NCBI RefSeq assembly: GCF_000375585.1
Contig: NZ_AQWP01000001.1
Location: 496,001 to 560,000, forward strand
DNA length: 64,000 nt
Source of the DNA: Sinorhizobium meliloti 4H41
GTDB lineage: Bacteria; Pseudomonadota; Alphaproteobacteria; Rhizobiales; Rhizobiaceae
Direction of reading: 5' to 3'
The position numbers and the translations under genes were made by a program. Shown piece after piece: positions 48,660-57,803 of the stretch. Within the stretch, counting starts at the first letter, position 1. Every line of letters starts with the position of its first letter. Under the pieces are notes generated by a model. That model was not told the DNA's origin, ran no database searches, and worked only from the letters and a program-made list of their open reading frames with translations.

Positions 48660-48670
48660 GGAAAAGACAC

Positions 48671-49459
48671 ATGAAGGCCCTTTCCATCGCCGCCACGGGC
48701 ATGAACGCCCAGCAACTGAATCTCGAAGTGATCGCGAACAACATCGCGAACATCAACACGACCGGCTACAAGCGGGCGCGCGCAGAATTTTCCGACCTGC
48801 TTTACCAGACCGAGCGGGCGCAGGGCGTCCCCAACCGCTCGAACCAGGCGATCGTGCCGGAAGGCGCGATCATCGGCCTGGGCGTCCAGACCTCCGCCGT
48901 GCGCAACCTTCATATCCAGGGCAGCCTCGTCAATACCGGCAACGACTACGACCTCGCGCTCGTCGGCCGCGGCTGGTTTCAGATCGAGACGCCGGATGGC
49001 GAGACGGTCTACACCCGCTCGGGGGCTTTCAACACCAATGCTACGGGCCAGCTCGTCACCATCGACGGCTATACCGTGGTGCCGGGCGTCACCGTACCGC
49101 AGGACGCGACCGAGATCGTCTTCACCTCGTCGGGCCAGGTGATGGTGCGGATCGGCAACGACACGGAACTGCAGGAAGTCGGACAGCTGACGATCGCCAA
49201 CTTCGTCAACGAGGCGGGCCTCGAGCCGATGGGCGAGAACCTGTTCCGGCAGACGCCGGCGTCCGGGGATCCGATCGTCGGCACGCCGGCCGATCCGGGC
49301 TTCGCGCAGATCAAGCAGAACTACCTGGAATCTTCGAACGTCGACCCGGTCAAGGAAATTACCGACCTCATCTCGGCCCAGCGTGCCTATGAGATGAATT
49401 CGAAGATCATCCAGGCCGCGGACGAAATGGCCGCCACGGTGAGCAAGAACCTGAGGTAA
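48671..49459 (+). CDS. flgG: Flagellar distal rod protein FlgG
   Basis: The 262-residue protein has the FlgG N-terminal motif [40 protein letters not shown] and the C-terminal [34 protein letters not shown]. Length is standard. It builds the distal rod, and precedes flgA by 18 bases. Confidence 0.96.
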   Translation: MKALSIAATGMNAQQLNLEVIANNIANINTTGYKRARAEFSDLLYQTERAQGVPNRSNQAIVPEGAIIGLGVQTSAVRNLHIQGSLVNTGNDYDLALVGRGWFQIETPDGETVYTRSGAFNTNATGQLVTIDGYTVVPGVTVPQDATEIVFTSSGQVMVRIGNDTELQEVGQLTIANFVNEAGLEPMGENLFRQTPASGDPIVGTPADPGFAQIKQNYLESSNVDPVKEITDLISAQRAYEMNSKIIQAADEMAATVSKNLR

Positions 49460-49477
49460 CAGGAAGAGGAGGCAAAC

Positions 49478-49987
49478 ATGATGTTTCGCCGATCCCCCGG
49501 AGGAAAAGGAATTGCTGGCGGCCTCGCGCAGCCGGCGCGCGCCGTTCTGTTTGCCGCAATGGCGGGTTGCCTGCTTTTGCCTGCGGCAGCTCTTGCAGAG
49601 CCGCCGACGGCCGTCATTCCGAAGCAGACGATCTATCCCGGCGAAAAGCTCGATGCGAGCATGCTGGAGGTGGTCGACGTGACCAACCCGGACCTGCGCG
49701 ACGGCTATGTGCGCTCGATCGACGAGGTCGACGGCATGGTGACCAAGCGGACCCTTCTTCCCGGGCGGGTCATCCTGGCCTCGGCGCTGCGCGAGCAATA
49801 TGCGGTCGAGCGCGGCTCCACCGTTCGTCTCGTCTTCAACAATGGCGGTCTGACGATAACGGCCGCCGGCTCGCCGCTGCAGGATGCCGCGGTTGGCGAT
49901 CTGATCCGCGTGCGCAACGTCGATACCGGCGTGATCGTCTCCGGGACGGTGATGGCGGACAGCACGATCCATGTGGTGGCGAAATGA
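49478..49987 (+). CDS. flgA: Flagella P-ring chaperone FlgA
   Basis: The 169-residue exported protein has a signal peptide (about 1-40, RAVLFAAMAGCLLLPAAALA). The SAF domain follows (VIPKQTIYPGEKLDASMLEVVDVTN and VVTIG-type repeats ending in VRNVDTGVIVSGTVMADSTIHVVAK). FlgA helps FlgI assemble into the P-ring. A strong AGGAGG sits before the two ATG codons; its stop overlaps flgI by four bases. Confidence 0.93.
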   Translation: MMFRRSPGGKGIAGGLAQPARAVLFAAMAGCLLLPAAALAEPPTAVIPKQTIYPGEKLDASMLEVVDVTNPDLRDGYVRSIDEVDGMVTKRTLLPGRVILASALREQYAVERGSTVRLVFNNGGLTITAAGSPLQDAAVGDLIRVRNVDTGVIVSGTVMADSTIHVVAK

Positions 49988-51099
49988 ACATCAATGCATG
50001 CAAGTGGCTGCTGACGCTCGCGGTGGTCTTCGCCGCGAGCTTGACCTCTGCCTATGCGGCCTCGCGGATCAAGGACGTCGCGTCCTTGCAGTCGGGCAGG
50101 GACAACCAGCTCATCGGTTACGGCCTGGTGGTGGGCCTGCAGGGCACCGGTGACAGCCTGCGCTCGTCTCCGTTCACGGATCAGTCGATCCGCGCCATGC
50201 TGCAGAACCTCGGCATTTCCACGCAGGGCGGCGACTCGCGCACGCGCAACGTCGCCGCGGTGCTCGTCACCGCCACGCTCCCGCCCTTCGCGAGCCCCGG
50301 CAGCCGGCTCGACGTGACCGTCGGTTCGCTGGGCGACGCGACGTCGCTGCGCGGCGGGACGCTGGTCATGACCTCGCTTTCGGGCGCCGACGGCCAGATC
50401 TACGCCGTGGCGCAGGGATCGGTGGTCGTCAGCGGTTTCAACGCGCAAGGTGAAGCCGCCCAATTGAGCCAGGGCGTGACCACGGCGGGACGTGTCCCGA
50501 ACGGCGCCATCATCGAGCGGGAACTGCCGTCGAAATTCAAGGACGGCTTCAACCTGGTGCTGCAGCTGCGCAACCCGGACTTTTCCACCGCCGTCGGCAT
50601 GGCCGCGGCGATCAACAAATATGCCGCGGCCCAGTTTGGCGGCCGCATCGCCGAAGCCTTGGACTCGCAGTCCGTCCTGGTCCAGAAGCCGAAGATGGCG
50701 GATCTCGCGCGCCTGATGGCCGACGTGGAAAACCTGGTGATCGAGACCGACGCGCCGGCCCGGGTGGTCATCAACGAGCGCACCGGCACGATCGTCATCG
50801 GCCAGGACGTCCGCGTCGCCGAAGTGGCCGTCAGCTACGGTACGCTGACGGTGCAGGTCAGCGAGACGCCGACGATCGTCCAGCCGGAGCCGTTCTCGCG
50901 CGGTCAGACGGCCTACGAGCCCAACACCACGATCGAAGCGCAGGCCGACGGCGGCACGGTCGCCATCCTCAACGGCTCCAGCCTGCGTTCGCTCGTCGCG
51001 GGCCTGAACAGCATCGGCGTCAAGCCGGACGGGATCATCGCGATCCTCCAGAGCATCAAATCGGCGGGAGCCCTACAGGCGGAGCTTGTTCTGCAATGA
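49984..51099 (+). CDS. flgI: Flagellar P-ring protein FlgI
   Basis: The 371-residue exported protein has a signal peptide (LLTLAVVFAASLTSAYA) and the P-ring signature SRIKDVASLQSGRDNQLIGYGLVVGLQGTGDSLRSSPFT. It forms the periplasmic P-ring around the rod. It overlaps flgA at the start and motE at the stop, in a coupled chain. Confidence 0.96.
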   Translation: MNINACKWLLTLAVVFAASLTSAYAASRIKDVASLQSGRDNQLIGYGLVVGLQGTGDSLRSSPFTDQSIRAMLQNLGISTQGGDSRTRNVAAVLVTATLPPFASPGSRLDVTVGSLGDATSLRGGTLVMTSLSGADGQIYAVAQGSVVVSGFNAQGEAAQLSQGVTTAGRVPNGAIIERELPSKFKDGFNLVLQLRNPDFSTAVGMAAAINKYAAAQFGGRIAEALDSQSVLVQKPKMADLARLMADVENLVIETDAPARVVINERTGTIVIGQDVRVAEVAVSYGTLTVQVSETPTIVQPEPFSRGQTAYEPNTTIEAQADGGTVAILNGSSLRSLVAGLNSIGVKPDGIIAILQSIKSAGALQAELVLQ

Positions 51100-51635
51100 C
51101 CGGAAACTTCGATCGTCTTTTCGGCCAGGCACGCCGCGTTCTCCTGAGCTCGGTCGCCGCCGCGCTCATGCTTTCGATGCCCGGTGCTTTCGCGCAGGAC
51201 GTCACGTCGCCGCCGGCCGACAGCGCGACCGCGAGCGAAATCGAAAAGTTCTGCACCAATATCGCTGACGCCGCGCGCGACCAGCGCTACGTTTTGCAGC
51301 GCCAGGACCTGGAGAAGCTGAAAGCGAATGTCGACGAACGGATTGCGACGCTGGAGGCGCGCCGGGCGGAATACGAGGACTGGCTTAAGCGCCGCAACGA
51401 TTTCCTCAAACAGGCGGAGCTCGGCCTCGTCGATATCTACAAGACGATGAAGCCGGATGCGGCCGCCGGCAAGCTCGAAATGGTGCGTCCCGAGATCGCG
51501 GCGGCGATCGTCATGCGGCTGCCGCCACGCCAGTCGTCGCTGATCCTGAGCGAGATGAGCGACGAAAGGGCAGCGGTGCTGACCAACATCATTTCGAGCG
51601 CGAGCGACCCCAATACCTCCAAGGAGCCATCATGA
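51096..51635 (+). CDS. motE: MotE, periplasmic chaperone of MotC
   Basis: The 179-residue protein has a signal peptide (SVAAALMLSMPGAFA). A helical coiled-coil follows (about 50-115, RQDLEKLKANVDERIATLEARRAEYEDWLKRR). The C-terminal domain, resembling the MgtE N-terminal fold, ends in IVMRLPPRQSSLILSEMSDERAAVLTNIIS. In S. meliloti MotE is needed for MotC folding and motor function (established). It overlaps flgI and flgH by four bases each. Confidence 0.9.
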   Translation: MTGNFDRLFGQARRVLLSSVAAALMLSMPGAFAQDVTSPPADSATASEIEKFCTNIADAARDQRYVLQRQDLEKLKANVDERIATLEARRAEYEDWLKRRNDFLKQAELGLVDIYKTMKPDAAAGKLEMVRPEIAAAIVMRLPPRQSSLILSEMSDERAAVLTNIISSASDPNTSKEPS

Positions 51636-52342
51636 GAACGCGCATCACGGCCGTACTGGCCGCAGGGCTCCTGGCGGGTTGCCAGAATCAGGCCTTCAAC
51701 GAGATCGGGCGGGCGCCGGCCATGAGCCCGATCGGCAGCGGCCTGCAATATACGCAGACGCCGCAGCTCGCCATGTACCCGAAGCAGCCGCGCCACGTCA
51801 CCAACGGCTACTCCCTGTGGAACGACCAGCAGGCGGCCCTCTTCAAGGATGCGCGCGCGATCAATATCGGCGACATTCTGACGGTCGACATCCGTATCGA
51901 CGACAAGGCCTCCTTCGAAAACGAGACGGACCGCAGCCGCAAGAATTCGAGCGGCTTCAATCTCGGCGCCAGCGGGCAGTCCCAGACGAGCGACTTCGCC
52001 TGGTCGGGCGATCTCGAATACGGCTCCAACACCAAGACCGAAGGCGACGGCAAGACCGAGCGTTCGGAGAAGCTCCGGTTGCTGGTCGCCGCGGTCGTGA
52101 CCGGCGTCCTCGAAAACGGCAACCTGCTGATCAGCGGCTCCCAGGAAGTGCGCGTCAACCACGAGCTGCGTATCCTCAATGTCGCAGGCATCGTCCGACC
52201 GCGCGACGTGGACGCCGACAACGTTATTTCCTACGACCGCATCGCCGAGGCCCGCATCTCCTATGGCGGCCGCGGCCGCCTGACGGAGGTCCAGCAGCCG
52301 CCGTGGGGTCAGCAGCTCGTCGATCTCGTCTCGCCCCTCTGA
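51632..52342 (+). CDS. flgH: Flagellar L-ring protein FlgH
   Basis: The 236-residue lipoprotein has a signal ending in the lipobox LAGC (near residue 13), followed by the FlgH body (NIGDILTVDIRIDDKASFENETDRSRKNS, YGSNTKTEGDGKTERSEKL, GSQEVRVNHELRILNVAGIVRPRDVDADN). It forms the outer-membrane L-ring. It overlaps motE by four bases. Confidence 0.95.
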   Translation: MRTRITAVLAAGLLAGCQNQAFNEIGRAPAMSPIGSGLQYTQTPQLAMYPKQPRHVTNGYSLWNDQQAALFKDARAINIGDILTVDIRIDDKASFENETDRSRKNSSGFNLGASGQSQTSDFAWSGDLEYGSNTKTEGDGKTERSEKLRLLVAAVVTGVLENGNLLISGSQEVRVNHELRILNVAGIVRPRDVDADNVISYDRIAEARISYGGRGRLTEVQQPPWGQQLVDLVSPL

Positions 52343-52358
52343 CCGGCCGGAACGCATA

Positions 52359-52850
52359 ATGGAAGAAATCGAGAGCAAAGAAACGAAGGTCCCCTCGCGG
52401 CTGACGACCATCGCGGCTGTAGCTGTGCTGACTCTCGTCGCCGGCGGCGGCGGCTGGCTTGCAGGCATGCTGCTCGCGCCGCCGCCGGCCGAGAAGACGG
52501 AAATCCCGGCCGAGCTTCCCGCCAACGTGACCGGCGAGGAGGACATACCGAAAATCGCCGCGGCGGCACACGGCATCGTGCAGCTCGATCCCATTACGAC
52601 GAACCTTGCCTATCCGGCCGAAAACTGGGTTCGCCTCGAGGTCGCGCTCCAGTTCGATGGCGCTCCCGACGTTGCGCTGGCGGAGACGATACACCAGGAT
52701 ATTGCGGCCTATCTGAAGACCGTGTCGCTGCAGCAGATCCAGGGGCCGCGCGGCTTTCAATATCTCCGGGATGACATCCAGGAGCGGGTTGACCTGCGCT
52801 CCGAGGGCCGCGTAACGAATGTGATGTTCCGCACCTTCGTCATCCAATGA
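52359..52850 (+). CDS. fliL: Flagellar stator-associated protein FliL
   Basis: The 163-residue protein has one membrane helix (about 17-42, TTIAAVAVLTLVAGGGGWLAGMLLAPP) and a periplasmic domain (NWVRLEVALQFDGAPDVALAETIHQDIAAYLKTVSLQQIQGPRGFQYLRDDIQERVDLRSEG) of the FliL family. It stabilises stators around the motor. The start is 16 bases after flgH. Confidence 0.93.
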   Translation: MEEIESKETKVPSRLTTIAAVAVLTLVAGGGGWLAGMLLAPPPAEKTEIPAELPANVTGEEDIPKIAAAAHGIVQLDPITTNLAYPAENWVRLEVALQFDGAPDVALAETIHQDIAAYLKTVSLQQIQGPRGFQYLRDDIQERVDLRSEGRVTNVMFRTFVIQ

Positions 52851-52857
52851 TTCGCTG

Positions 52858-53595
52858 ATGCTCCGGTTTGCCACCTTCATAATCGCCATGATGGCGATGT
52901 CGGGAATTGCCGGGGCTCAGAGCTTCCCCGCCGATATCCTGAACACGCCGGTCGACGGCTCCGTCGCCTCGTGGATCATCCGCACCTTCGGCCTCCTGAC
53001 CGTCCTTTCGGTGGCCCCGGGTATCCTGATCATGGTGACGAGCTTCCCGCGTTTCGTCATCGCCTTCGCGATCCTGCGCTCAGGCATGGGGCTCGCCACG
53101 ACGCCCTCCAACATGATCATGGTGTCGCTCGCGCTGTTCATGACCTTCTATGTCATGGCGCCCACCTTCGACCGCGCCTGGAGCGACGGCATCGATCCGC
53201 TCCTGAAGAACGAGATCTCCGAGACGGAGGCGATGCAGCGGATGTCGGAGCCCTTCCGCGAATTCATGCTGGCCAACACCCGCGACAAGGACCTGCAGCT
53301 CTTCATCGACATCGCCCGGGAAAAGGGCCAGACCGTCGTCGTCGACGAAAAGGTGGACCTGCGCGCCGTCGTGCCGGCCTTCATGATCTCGGAGATCCGC
53401 CGCGGTTTCGAGATCGGCTTCCTGATCATGCTGCCCTTCCTCGTGATCGACCTGATCGTCGCGACCATCACCATGGCCATGGGCATGATGATGCTTCCCC
53501 CGACGGCGATTTCGCTGCCCTTCAAGATCCTGTTCTTCGTGCTGATCGACGGCTGGAACCTGCTCGTCGGCAGCCTGGTGCGCTCGTTTATCTGA
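52858..53595 (+). CDS. fliP: Flagellar export gate protein FliP
   Basis: The 245-residue inner-membrane protein has a signal-like first helix (TFIIAMMAMSGIAGAQS) and further helices. FliP motifs are LLTVLSVAPGILIMVTSFPRFVIAFAILRSGMG, NMIMVSLALFMTFYVMAPTFD and MMMLPPTAISLPFKILFFVLIDGWNLLVGSLV. It forms the export pore with FliQ and FliR, which lie outside the window. It starts eight bases after fliL and ends its operon; flagellin genes follow. Confidence 0.95.
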   Translation: MLRFATFIIAMMAMSGIAGAQSFPADILNTPVDGSVASWIIRTFGLLTVLSVAPGILIMVTSFPRFVIAFAILRSGMGLATTPSNMIMVSLALFMTFYVMAPTFDRAWSDGIDPLLKNEISETEAMQRMSEPFREFMLANTRDKDLQLFIDIAREKGQTVVVDEKVDLRAVVPAFMISEIRRGFEIGFLIMLPFLVIDLIVATITMAMGMMMLPPTAISLPFKILFFVLIDGWNLLVGSLVRSFI

Positions 53596-53779
53596 GCCCC
53601 GCCGCCAGGCACGCCGGCTCGATAAGAATCCGTTAAGCATAGGATTTCACAGGCGATTAACCACGCTTTCGCCGAGGCCGGATGAGTCTTCTCCGGTTAA
53701 ACAGTTGGCAATGAATGGCTGCGAATTTCGTCCTCACACGACGGGTTTGGTATCCATCACGAGTTGAGCGGAGCCGAGT

Positions 53780-53833
53780 GGCATGATGCCGGACCGTCGG
53801 GACCGGTAGCGTTTCTAAGTCCGGTATGTCCCC
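53780..53833 (+). promoter_or_regulatory. Class III leader element upstream of flaA
   Basis: GGCATGATGCC, then GGACCGTCGGGACCGG and a distal CCGGTATGTCCC. The two CCGG half-sites could pair. It lies about 80 bases before the flaA start. The same layout occurs at icpA and the other flagellin genes. Confidence 0.55.
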
Positions 53834-53862
53834 CCAATCAGTATTTCGTAGGGACAACGAAT

Positions 53863-55068
53863 ATGACCAGCATTCTCACCAACAACTCCGCAATGGCCGC
53901 GCTTTCGACGCTGCGCTCGATCTCTTCCAGCATGGAAGACACGCAGAGCCGCATCTCCTCGGGCCTCCGCGTCGGCTCGGCCTCCGACAACGCAGCCTAC
54001 TGGTCGATCGCGACCACCATGCGCTCCGACAACCAGGCTCTCTCCGCAGTTCAGGACGCGCTCGGCCTCGGTGCTGCCAAGGTCGATACCGCTTATTCCG
54101 GTATGGAATCGGCCATCGAAGTCGTGAAGGAAATCAAGGCGAAGCTCGTAGCCGCCACCGAAGAGGGCGTCGACAAGGCCAAGATCCAGGAAGAACTCGA
54201 TCAGCTCAAGGATCAGCTGACGAGCATCGCCGATGCAGCGTCCTTCTCGGGCGAAAACTGGTTGAAGGCTGAAGTGGGTACGACCGTGAACGTGGTCGCT
54301 TCGTTCGTCCGCGACGACACGGGCGCCGTCTCGGTCAAGAAGGTTGGCTACGACCTTGACGCCACAACCGTCCTGTATGACACGGCTGGCAACAACGGCA
54401 TTCTCGACAAAACCTACAACGTCTCGCAGAAGAGCGTAAAGGTTTCGGTCAACACCGACGGCGTTAAGAGCGACGTGACGGTTGCCGCCTACTCGATCGA
54501 CGAACTGATCGCAGCCGGCGCCACCTTCACCACCAACACGGTCGGCGGCAAGACGACTCAGCTTGCCAACGCAACTGCAACCGTTGGCACGGTCACCGCC
54601 GGCGACTATTTTGTACAGGTGGATGGGGATACCTGGGTTCTGGCAGCGGACGTTACCGGTACCGGCCAGGAAGCCCTGCATGACGAAGCTGGTACCTATT
54701 ACGGTGTCGATACGACGAATGCGCCGGCGGCAAACATTGCGGCCCTGCAGTCCATCGAAACCCTCGACATCACGGCTCTGACGGCGACCCAGCTCGACAA
54801 CATGATCTCAGCCGTCGATGCGGCGCTGTCGGACATGACCAGTGCAGCCGCCGACCTCGGCTCGATCGCCATGCGCATCGACCTGCAGAGCGATTTCGTC
54901 AACAAGCTCTCGGACTCGATCGACTCGGGCGTCGGCCGTCTCGTCGATGCGGACATGAACGAAGAATCGACCCGCCTGAAGGCTCTGCAGACTCAGCAGC
55001 AGCTCGCCATCCAGTCGCTGTCGATCGCCAACTCGGCTTCGGAAAACGTCCTTACGCTCTTCCGCTAA
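53863..55068 (+). CDS. flaA: Flagellin A
   Basis: The 401-residue flagellin has conserved ends that form the filament core: N-terminal MTSILTNNSAMAALSTLRSISSSMEDTQSRISSGLRVGSASDNAAYWSIATTMRSD and C-terminal DADMNEESTRLKALQTQQQLAIQSLSIANSASENVLTLFR. The centre (about 140-300) is variable and surface exposed. S. meliloti uses FlaA as the main subunit together with others (complex filament); here it is first of three flagellin genes. The ATG at 53863 (MTSIL) is the family start; the upstream frame extension is not protein-like. Confidence 0.93.
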   Translation: MTSILTNNSAMAALSTLRSISSSMEDTQSRISSGLRVGSASDNAAYWSIATTMRSDNQALSAVQDALGLGAAKVDTAYSGMESAIEVVKEIKAKLVAATEEGVDKAKIQEELDQLKDQLTSIADAASFSGENWLKAEVGTTVNVVASFVRDDTGAVSVKKVGYDLDATTVLYDTAGNNGILDKTYNVSQKSVKVSVNTDGVKSDVTVAAYSIDELIAAGATFTTNTVGGKTTQLANATATVGTVTAGDYFVQVDGDTWVLAADVTGTGQEALHDEAGTYYGVDTTNAPAANIAALQSIETLDITALTATQLDNMISAVDAALSDMTSAAADLGSIAMRIDLQSDFVNKLSDSIDSGVGRLVDADMNEESTRLKALQTQQQLAIQSLSIANSASENVLTLFR

Positions 55069-55122
55069 TCCGACACGGAAAGGCGGTCGCGAACTGAGCG
55101 ACCGCACCCTGACCTGACCTTC

Positions 55123-55156
55123 AAAGGGGCCACGCTCATCGAGCGTGGCCCCTTTC
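55123..55156 (+). terminator. Intrinsic terminator after flaA
   Basis: AAAGGGGCCACGCTC and GAGCGTGGCCCCTTTC form a 15-bp stem around ATC, about 55 bases after the flaA stop, with a T-rich end (CTTTCTTCG). Confidence 0.88.
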
Positions 55157-55257
55157 TTCGTTTCCTCGGCGAACAATCATTTAACCTTTGTTAACCATAA
55201 CAGCGCTAAGTGGGCTCAACGCAACGAACGGTTAACCAAGACGAAGAAGCGGTTAAC

Positions 55258-55302
55258 GGCATGATGCCTCGCGTTCGTTCCCCGGGGTGGCCGGGATGTC
55301 CC
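55258..55302 (+). promoter_or_regulatory. Class III leader element upstream of flaB
   Basis: GGCATGATGCC followed by TCGCGTTCGTTCCCCGGGG and GGCCGGGATGTCCC, about 75 bases before the start codon. Preceded by several GTTAAC/TTAACC motifs (55179-55257). Confidence 0.55.
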
Positions 55303-55332
55303 TTTCCAACTAGCCATTCAAAGGGGCCCGTA

Positions 55333-56520
55333 ATGACCAGCATTCTCACCAATGTTGCAGCGATGGCTGCACTCCAGACGCTCCGCGGCATCGACTCCAA
55401 TATGGAGGAAACGCAGGCTCGCGTTTCCTCGGGTCTCCGCGTCGGCACGGCCTCGGATAACGCCGCCTATTGGTCGATCGCGACCACGATGCGATCGGAC
55501 AACATGGCGCTTTCCGCCGTTCAGGATGCCCTGGGTCTCGGTGCGGCCAAGGTCGACACGGCCTATGCCGGTATGGAGAATGCCGTCGAGGTGGTGAAGG
55601 AAATTCGCGCCAAGCTCGTCGCTGCGACCGAAGACGGCGTCGACAAGGCCAAGATCCAGGAAGAGATCGAACAGCTCAAGCAACAGCTGACGAGCATTGC
55701 AACGGCCGCTTCCTTCAGCGGCGAGAACTGGCTCCAGGCGGATATCACCACGCCTGTAACGAAGAGCGTAGTCGGGTCCTTCGTCCGCGATTCCTCGGGC
55801 GTCGTGTCCGTAAAGACAATCGACTATGTTCTCGACGGCAACTCCGTCCTATTCGATACTGTTGGCAACAACGGGATTCTGGACAAGGTTTACGATGTCT
55901 CCGAGTCCAGCGTGACGCTTTCGATCAACACCGGCGGCGTCGTCTCCAAACACACGGTGGCGGCCTACACGGTCGACAACCTCATCGCCGCCGGCGCGGT
56001 ATTCCAGGGCAACTACGCCCTTGCCGGAGGTGTGAACTATGTAAAGGTAGAGGGCGTTTGGGTCGAAGCGGTTGCATCGTCCGCCGCCCCGGGTCAGGAA
56101 GTCGCTGCCGTGACGACCGCTGCAGCTCCCATTACCGCCGATTCCTGGGTCGTAGACACGACGGCGGGGCCGGCTACCAGCGTACCTGCACCCGCTTCGA
56201 TCGAGAATATCGACATCACCAACGCCGCGCAGGCAGCAAACCTCGACGCGCTGATCAGGGGCGTCGATGAAGCGCTCGAGGATTTGATCAGTGCCACATC
56301 GGCGCTGGGCTCGATTTCCATGCGCATCGGCATGCAGGAAGAGTTCGTATCGAAGCTCACCGACTCGATCGATTCGGGGATCGGCCGCCTTGTGGACGCC
56401 GACATGAACGAGGAGTCGACCAGGCTGAAAGCGCTGCAGACACAGCAGCAGCTCGCGATCCAGTCGCTCTCCATCGCCAACACCAATTCGGAAAACATCC
56501 TCCAACTCTTCCGTCAGTAA
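55333..56520 (+). CDS. flaB: Flagellin B
   Basis: The 395-residue flagellin is close to FlaA at both ends (MTSILTNVAAMAALQTLRGIDSNMEETQARVSSGLRVGTASDN and DADMNEESTRLKALQTQQQLAIQSLSIANTNSENILQLFR) and differs in the centre. Similarity extends over the first 180 residues, so the two genes are recent duplicates. It has its own leader element and terminator, so it is a separate transcription unit. The identity as flaB rests on order. Confidence 0.9.
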   Translation: MTSILTNVAAMAALQTLRGIDSNMEETQARVSSGLRVGTASDNAAYWSIATTMRSDNMALSAVQDALGLGAAKVDTAYAGMENAVEVVKEIRAKLVAATEDGVDKAKIQEEIEQLKQQLTSIATAASFSGENWLQADITTPVTKSVVGSFVRDSSGVVSVKTIDYVLDGNSVLFDTVGNNGILDKVYDVSESSVTLSINTGGVVSKHTVAAYTVDNLIAAGAVFQGNYALAGGVNYVKVEGVWVEAVASSAAPGQEVAAVTTAAAPITADSWVVDTTAGPATSVPAPASIENIDITNAAQAANLDALIRGVDEALEDLISATSALGSISMRIGMQEEFVSKLTDSIDSGIGRLVDADMNEESTRLKALQTQQQLAIQSLSIANTNSENILQLFRQ

Positions 56521-56564
56521 GCGGCGCCTCGGCTAGGGGGCGGCTTCGTCCCGCTCTGAAGGAG

Positions 56565-56598
56565 AAAAACCGCGGCTCGCAAAGGGCCGCGGTTTTTG
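56565..56598 (+). terminator. Intrinsic terminator after flaB
   Basis: AAAAACCGCGGC and GCCGCGGTTTTT form a 12-bp stem with a loop of about ten bases (TCGCAAAGG), ending in a T-run. Confidence 0.9.
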
Positions 56599-56753
56599 CA
56601 TTCCAGCGGCGACCTTGCGTCAGACTTGCCGGATTAATGAATCCTTCATGCTTGTTATTGGTTCGTTAACGCGGTTAACCTTTTCTTAACCATTTCCGTT
56701 AATCGTTGGTTAAGAACGGCGGTCTGCCACCCAGGGCAAAAAGGTGACAGCGC

Positions 56754-56795
56754 GCATGACGCCTCACCGTCGTTGCCGGCTTTCCGGAATGGTCC
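56754..56795 (+). promoter_or_regulatory. Class III leader element upstream of the third flagellin gene
   Basis: GCATGACGCC (one mismatch to the palindrome), then TCACCGTCGTTGCCGGC and TTTCCGGAATGGTCC, about 80 bases before the ATG. Confidence 0.5.
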
Positions 56796-56837
56796 GATTT
56801 CCCCAACCAGGGCATCACAGCCCCAGGGTGACCACCA

Positions 56838-57803
56838 ATGACCAGCATCATGACCAACCCCGCCGCCATGGCGGCGTTGCAGACATTGCGCGCGATCAAC
56901 CATAATCTCGAGACCACACAGGGCCGCATCTCCTCCGGCTTTCGCGTGGAAACTGCCGCCGATAATGCCGCCTATTGGTCCATCGCAACCACGATGCGAT
57001 CGGACAATGCCGCGTTGTCGACGGTCCACGACGCCTTGGGCCTCGGCGCCGCCAAGGTCGATACCTTCTACTCGGCGATGGATACGGTCATCGACGTGAT
57101 GACCGAGATCAAAGCCAAGCTCGTCGCGGCAAGCGAGCCGGGCGTCGACAGGAATAAGATCAACAAGGAAGTGGCCGAGCTCAAGAGCCAGTTGAACTCG
57201 GCCGCGCAGTCCGCCTCCTTCTCCGGCGAGAACTGGCTCTATAACGGTGCTTCAGCAGCGCTGGGCACCAAATCCATCGTCGCCTCCTTCAACCGCAGCG
57301 CCGACGGCAGCGTTACGGTGTCGACGCTCAATTACGACACCGCCAAATCCGTCCTGATCGACGTCACCGATCCGGCGCGCGGCATGCTCACCAAGGCGGT
57401 CGATGCGGACGCGCTCCAATCCACTCCGAGCGGCACGGCGCGCAACTACTATCTCATCGATGCAGGTGCAGCTCCCGCGGGCGCGACCGAGATCGAGATC
57501 GACAACGCAACTACCGGTGCGCAATTGGGCGACATGATCAGCGTCGTCGACGAGCTCATCAGCCAGCTGACCGACTCCGCCGCCACGCTCGGCGCTATCA
57601 CCAGCCGCATCGAGATGCAGGAAAGCTTCGTCGCCAATCTGATGGATGTGATCGACAAGGGCGTCGGGCGTCTCGTCGATGCCGACATGAACGAGGAATC
57701 GACACGGCTGAAGGCGCTGCAGACGCAGCAGCAGCTTGGCATCCAGTCGCTGTCGATCGCGAACACCACCTCCGAGAACATTCTCCGCCTGTTCCAGGAG
57801 TAA
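56838..57803 (+). CDS. flaC: Third flagellin, shorter (FlaC-like)
   Basis: The 321-residue flagellin keeps both terminal core segments (MTSIMTNPAAMAALQTLRAINHNLETTQGRISSGFRVETAADNAAYWSIATTMRSD; DADMNEESTRLKALQTQQQLGIQSLSIANTTSENILRLFQE) but has about 75 residues less in the variable centre. Its length fits what I recall for S. meliloti FlaC. S. meliloti has four flagellin genes at this locus and this window three, so flaC or flaD is uncertain. A stable hairpin follows. Confidence 0.85.
   Translation: MTSIMTNPAAMAALQTLRAINHNLETTQGRISSGFRVETAADNAAYWSIATTMRSDNAALSTVHDALGLGAAKVDTFYSAMDTVIDVMTEIKAKLVAASEPGVDRNKINKEVAELKSQLNSAAQSASFSGENWLYNGASAALGTKSIVASFNRSADGSVTVSTLNYDTAKSVLIDVTDPARGMLTKAVDADALQSTPSGTARNYYLIDAGAAPAGATEIEIDNATTGAQLGDMISVVDELISQLTDSAATLGAITSRIEMQESFVANLMDVIDKGVGRLVDADMNEESTRLKALQTQQQLGIQSLSIANTTSENILRLFQE

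Larger units (their letters stand above)
56521..56837. other. Gap between flaB and the third flagellin gene
   Basis: 317 bases containing the flaB terminator (56565-56598), a run of GTTAAC/TTAACC motifs at 56664-56712 and the shared leader element at 56754-56795. No gene. Confidence 0.7.
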
